This document shows positions 34,455-37,684 of a stretch of 37,684 nucleotides of DNA, one piece after another. Location of the stretch: contig JAVBLA010000064.1 of the NCBI GenBank assembly GCA_031553775.1, forward strand, positions 1-37,684. Reading direction: 5' to 3'. Under the pieces are notes generated by a model, which worked only from the letters and a program-made list of their open reading frames with translations, made no database searches and was not told where the DNA came from. A program made the translations under genes and the position numbers. This DNA is from JAISFI01 sp031553775 (GTDB lineage: Bacteria; Bacteroidota; Bacteroidia; Bacteroidales; Azobacteroidaceae). Positions within the stretch are counted from its first letter, which is position 1. Each line of letters starts with the position of its first letter.

Positions 34455-35568
34455 ATGATAACGACAGACCAATTACGCGATGTATTGGAGCGCGAGTCCG
34501 CGCTGAGGGGGTATCTTTGACATCGATGCCAAACAAGTTCAATTAGAAGAAGAAGAATTAAGGACGCAGGCTCCTGATTTCTGGGAAGACAACAAGCGTG
34601 CCGAAGAGCAAATGAAAAAAGTAAGGGAGTTAAACTCCTGGCTCAAAATTTACAATGAAATCAAAGCGGCCGCCGATGAATTGCAATTATCTTTCGATTT
34701 TCTGAAGGAAGAATTAATCTCGGAAGAAGAGTTAGATGCCGCCTATAATCGCGCTATCGTATTGCTCGAAAACCTGGAAATGAAAAATATGCTCCGTTCG
34801 GAAGAAGACCACCTGGGTGCCGTGTTAAAAATCAATGCGGGTGCAGGTGGTACAGAAGCGCAAGACTGGGCAGAAATGCTCTACCGCATGTATTCCAGAT
34901 GGTGCGAAAGCAAAGGTTACAAAACTACAGTTACCAACTGGCTGGACGGCGACGACGCCGGCATTAAGACCGTCACCCTACAGGTAGAAGGCGATTATGC
35001 TTACGGATACCTGAAAAGCGAAAACGGGGTGCACCGGCTGGTACGTGTTTCACCCTATAATGCGCAAGGGAAACGGATGACGTCCTTTACCTCTATATCC
35101 ATCCTTCCTTTAGTCGACGATACCATAGAAATAGAAGTCAATCCCGGTGATATCACCTGGGATACCTTCCGGTCAAGTGGTGCCGGCGGACAGAACGTGA
35201 ATAAGGTGGAAACCGGAGTACGTCTGCACTACAACTACAAAGATCCGGACACCGGTGAAGTAAAGGAAATTGTAATCGAAAATACGGAATCTCGTTCCCA
35301 ATTCGGCAATAAAGACAATGCCATCCGTTTGCTGAAATCCCAGTTATATGAGCTGGAGCTCGAACGGAGAAGAAAAGCTACTGCCAAAATCGAAGCTGGT
35401 AAAAAGAAAATCGAGTGGGGTTCGCAGATCCGCAGTTATGTTTTTGACGACCGCCGGGTGAAAGACCATCGTACCGATTATCAAACATCCAATGTACAAG
35501 CGGTCATGGATGGTGACCTGGATGATTTTATCAAGGCATATTTGATGGAATTCGGAGGGGAAGAATAA
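34455..35568 (+). CDS. prfB: Peptide chain release factor 2, with programmed +1 frameshift
   Basis: ATG 34455 starts MITTDQLRDVLERESALRGY, then CTT followed by an in-frame TGA at 34518-34520. Skipping one T gives GAC ATC GAT and the full protein (370 aa). The slippery context AGGGGGTATCTTTGAC (34506-34521) is the same as in E. coli, including an internal Shine-Dalgarno-like AGGGGG three bases before CTT. The GGQ motif is in GAGGQNVNKV; the SPF recognition tripeptide is Ser-Pro-Tyr in RVSPYNAQGK. The factor ends translation at UAA and UGA, and the UGA here lets it set its own level. A reading frame from 34612 alone would be missing the N-terminus. Confidence 0.95.
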
Positions 35569-35601
35569 TTCATTTCTTACCGGAGAGCCTGAGTAACAAT
35601 A

Positions 35602-35645
35602 AAAAAGGAGGTGTGTCAAAGTCTATTTTGACGCACCTCCTTTTT
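35602..35645. terminator. Bidirectional terminator between prfB and hexokinase
   Basis: AAAAAGGAGGTGTGTCAAA (35602-35620) and TTTGACGCACCTCCTTTTT (35627-35645) form a 19-bp stem with one T-G wobble and a 6-nt loop, with A and T runs on both sides, so it can end both convergent transcripts. Confidence 0.85.
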
Positions 35646-35668
35646 GGCACTTATCAAATCTGATTCTA

Positions 35669-36886
35669 CTATATGGAAACTCCTGCAATAGCCGATCCAA
35701 TCAGATTGGCATTATCCACTTTGATGATATTTACACAAATATCCTTGTAACCTAATGCAGCAAGTAAATCATCCAGCGTACCGGAAACCAGTTCTTTGAA
35801 ACTGTTATCGTTCCTTACCGTACTCCAGAAAAGAGAGCCTTCGGCCATCAGGCAGATTTTCTTCAAATCCGGGTTTTGTTTCAGCAATGTCAGGGTAGAT
35901 CCGGCAAGCGATGCAGCAACCAGATGTGCAGAACGCTGATAGATCCAACGGGCCACTTTCACATATTCTTCTTTATAAATATCCGGATAATTGATCATAT
36001 TATTCAGGTTCCTGGCATCAAAACCTTTTTCGAATTGTTTATCCGGGAAAACAGCTTCCAGTATTTTTCCCAGGTACATACCCGAGATTGCCTTCTCAAA
36101 GCGTTGCCGTCCCTGGTTATCCGATTCTTTGTCTACTTTTTCGTCATACAAGGTAAGATGCGGAGGATTAAAATTGCCGGATTCCAGATTAACGGTAATC
36201 CATTCCTTCCCTTTGTACTCTTTATCCAACTTTGTGATTTGCTCCGGGAATACAGACAAGGCCATATTGGTTCCTGTTCCCACGATCAATCCGATATAAG
36301 CGTCGTAAGAGCCTTCCGCCACTAATCCGGCAAACAAACTGGCAACCGTATCGTTAATGACTTTGATTCCTTTGATTTTGATTTTCAGCTTTTCTTCCAG
36401 GTATTCTTTCAGGGGACCTCCCACGAGTTCTCCGATCATGCGTTCTATCTTGATCCCTTTGGTCCATTCCGTAAGCACAGCATCTCCGTTCACCTGATTA
36501 TTAGCCGGATAAGAGAAACAATAACCAATGGAAGTTACTCCATTCAGGTTAAGCTCCTTCACCAGATTCAGGATACTATCAAATAAGAGATCACGGTCGT
36601 AACCCGGTTCCTTGATTTTTTCGGGTAACCTTTTCTCTGCAATCTCTTCAGTAGAAACCACCGGTTTCCCATTAATAAATTCAACAACTGCTGCTCTCAG
36701 GTTTGTTCCCCCGAAATCGAGGACAAGTACTTTGGTACCTTTCACATCCAACTTCGGATGGATATAAGTAGGCAGCCCTTTGATTTCCGTGTTATACTCC
36801 TTCAAGCCCGTTTCTATCTTAGTTTGAAGAGAGCGGGCAATTTCCATCAACTGCTCTTTTGTCAGCTTAAACACATTGTATTCCAT
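35669..36886 (-). CDS. Hexokinase (eukaryotic-type fold)
   Basis: A 405-aa protein of the Hexokinase_1/Hexokinase_2 family, not ROK. Motifs: phosphate 1 DFGGTNLRAAV, substrate loop YCFSYPANN, catalytic Asp in INDTVASLFAG, phosphate 2 GTGTNMA and ESGNF. It phosphorylates glucose or another hexose with ATP at the start of glycolysis. The start at 36886 (MEYNVFKL) is supported by the promoter box TACATTTG (minus, 36933-36926), which would put the transcript start too late for the ATG at 36928. The gene ends in the shared terminator with prfB. Confidence 0.9.
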   Translation of the reverse strand: MEYNVFKLTKEQLMEIARSLQTKIETGLKEYNTEIKGLPTYIHPKLDVKGTKVLVLDFGGTNLRAAVVEFINGKPVVSTEEIAEKRLPEKIKEPGYDRDLLFDSILNLVKELNLNGVTSIGYCFSYPANNQVNGDAVLTEWTKGIKIERMIGELVGGPLKEYLEEKLKIKIKGIKVINDTVASLFAGLVAEGSYDAYIGLIVGTGTNMALSVFPEQITKLDKEYKGKEWITVNLESGNFNPPHLTLYDEKVDKESDNQGRQRFEKAISGMYLGKILEAVFPDKQFEKGFDARNLNNMINYPDIYKEEYVKVARWIYQRSAHLVAASLAGSTLTLLKQNPDLKKICLMAEGSLFWSTVRNDNSFKELVSGTLDDLLAALGYKDICVNIIKVDNANLIGSAIAGVSI

Positions 36887-36925
36887 TACATGAGATTTAT
36901 TTGATTTATTAAATGATCTGTCTGG

Positions 36926-36933
36926 CAAATGTA
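36926..36933 (-). promoter_or_regulatory. -7 box (TACATTTG) of the hexokinase gene
   Basis: An exact TAnnTTTG match on the minus strand, about 40 nt before ATG 36886; it decides the start codon in favour of 36886 over 36928. Confidence 0.55.
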
Positions 36934-37026
36934 GTAATCCTTTTTAATAATCGAGGTAATGCAGGATAAAAATATGGATCCAGCCGGAGAAACTCATGGA
37001 AAAGAAATAAAAAACTAAAACATTTT

Positions 37027-37057
37027 CTTGCAGAATTCAGGAAAAGTTGTAATTTTG
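37027..37057 (+). promoter_or_regulatory. Promoter of the tRNA gene
   Basis: CTTG (37027-37030), 19 nt, TAATTTTG (37050-37057), 28 nt before the tRNA 5' end. Confidence 0.55.
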
Positions 37058-37085
37058 CATTCGCTTTCAACCAAGAGGTTGAACC

Positions 37086-37159
37086 GGTCCCATAGCTCAG
37101 TTGGTTAGAGCACCTGACTCATAATCAGGGAGTCCTTGGTTCAAGCCCAAGTGGGACCA
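37086..37159 (+). tRNA. tRNA-Met (CAT), probably elongator
   Basis: A 74-nt cloverleaf. Acceptor GGTCCCA (37086-37092) pairs with TGGGACC (37152-37158), D-arm TAGCTCAGTTGGTTAGAGC, anticodon arm CCTGA, loop CTCATAA, TCAGG, and TTGGTTCAAGCCCAA T-arm. The anticodon is CAT. The acceptor pairing of the first base (G-C) rules out initiator tRNA. Tentatively elongator Met; tRNA-Ile2, where CAT is changed to lysidine-AT, is the alternative. CCA is not encoded. Confidence 0.9.
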
Positions 37160-37169
37160 CTTGAAAGTC

Positions 37170-37200
37170 AGAGAGTTACAAGAAATTGTGACTCTCTTTT
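37170..37200 (+). terminator. Terminator of the tRNA gene
   Basis: AGAGAGTTACA (37170-37180), loop AGAAAT, TGTGACTCTCT (37187-37197), with one T-G wobble, then a T-run. It is 10 nt past the tRNA end. Confidence 0.75.
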
Positions 37201-37435
37201 GTTTTTAAGAACATACAATTCACATACAAACATGCCGTTTTCATATTATTTCTTTTTTCAACTGTTATACACCCTCCATGCCGAAAGAAGAAATAAAGCA
37301 AGACTTATGTGGAAAATACGCTTTCGAGGAACGAGAAAGGAAGATTTTCTGCATAACCGGAGGCTTGGTCTTGATGATTTATTCTTGAGGGATATTTTTG
37401 TATAAAAGATGAAAAAAGATATTTATAGATGAATT

Positions 37436-37684
37436 CTACCAATTAATAAAAATTTTTGTTTGATTATTATTAACCTCTTTTTCAATTCTAATTTTCATCC
37501 ATTCTTCCATTCCTTTTGCTCTTTTATAAATTGCGTCTCCTAGATGATGCACTCCATCTATCAGCACAAAAATAATTTGACTACTATTGGCTTTTATGAA
37601 AATATTTTGGAGTATCCCTGTATGGTTTGTTCCATTCCATTGAATTTTTATCGGCTCAATGGTATCTATTAAAAATAACAAGAA
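37436..37684 (-). CDS. Partial hypothetical protein (C-terminal end)
   Basis: The last 82 codons of a protein continuing past the window edge: the frame is open to base 37684 with no ATG, so the 5' part is missing. The residues (IQWNGTNHTGILQNIFIKAN then VLIDGVHHLGDAIYKRAKGM) look like genuine protein, but no family is recognised. It is preceded on the left by about 230 bases (37201-37435) in which I see no gene. Confidence 0.5.
   Translation of the reverse strand, partial: FLLFLIDTIEPIKIQWNGTNHTGILQNIFIKANSSQIIFVLIDGVHHLGDAIYKRAKGMEEWMKIRIEKEVNNNQTKIFINW

Noticed and set aside
37136..37405. Open frame of 89 aa starting inside the tRNA gene
   Set aside because: It overlaps the tRNA and its terminator and has no recognisable protein features.

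Overview
The window is a chromosomal segment of a Bacteroidales bacterium (phylum Bacteroidota); the genus cannot be fixed from sequence alone. The evidence is: many -7 boxes of the form TAnnTTTG instead of E. coli-type -10 boxes; Bacteroidota-type families such as DUF4292, the argE-type M20 hydrolase and a T9SS-like C-terminal domain; and a Bacteroides-style tyrosine recombinase beside inverted repeats. Base composition looks even and there is no insertion sequence, prophage or CRISPR array. Most of the window is ordinary core genome, with one clear accessory island and one polysaccharide cluster.

Layout. 1-3192: a promoter, a coiled-coil membrane protein and a Uup-type ABC-F ATPase. 3320-13467: the accessory island, made of a tyrosine recombinase, a DNA segment bounded by 18-bp perfect inverted repeats (4644-4661 and 5878-5895) that carries an AraC-family regulator, then a two-gene surface-protein operon (140-aa anchored protein and 2297-aa secreted protein) closed by a strong terminator. 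13530-18431: aminotransferase, FtsX-family permease, a decayed toxin-antitoxin pair, HAD phosphatase and serine hydrolase. 18433-20708 (minus): a phospholipid module (PlsC-like, YnbB-like CdsA, YnbA-like CDP-alcohol transferase). 20849-26330 (plus): dut, TPR protein, DUF4292 lipoprotein, EnvC-like protein and a frameshifted glycosyltransferase. 26310-32429 (minus): a surface-glycan operon with a Cys-less asparagine-synthase-like protein, two FemAB/GNAT-like proteins, an argE-type M20 hydrolase and a flippase. 32559-37684: acyl-CoA synthetase, prfB with its programmed frameshift, hexokinase, tRNA-Met and a partial gene.

Most interesting system. The segment at 4644-5895 looks like a self-contained invertible switch. 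Next to the AraC gene's 3' end, inside the left repeat, lies a leftward promoter (ATTG, 21 nt, TAGTTTTG; minus strand 4722-4690). Directly upstream of its -33 box are two identical 12-bp direct repeats 21 bp apart (4724-4735 and 4745-4756), the geometry of tandem AraC-family activator sites. As sequenced, this promoter points away from the surface operon; inversion at the 18-bp repeats would turn it toward 6086. I infer that the recombinase flips a cassette holding both an activator and the promoter it acts on, giving ON/OFF expression of the giant surface protein, and that the window shows the OFF orientation. The repeats, promoter and direct repeats are visible in the sequence; recombination, binding and switching are inference.

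Other points worth attention are a glycosyltransferase broken by one extra A in a run of ten (possible slipped-strand or transcriptional-slippage switch), Asn-for-Asp changes in the CDP-alcohol transferase motif, and the toxin-antitoxin relic.
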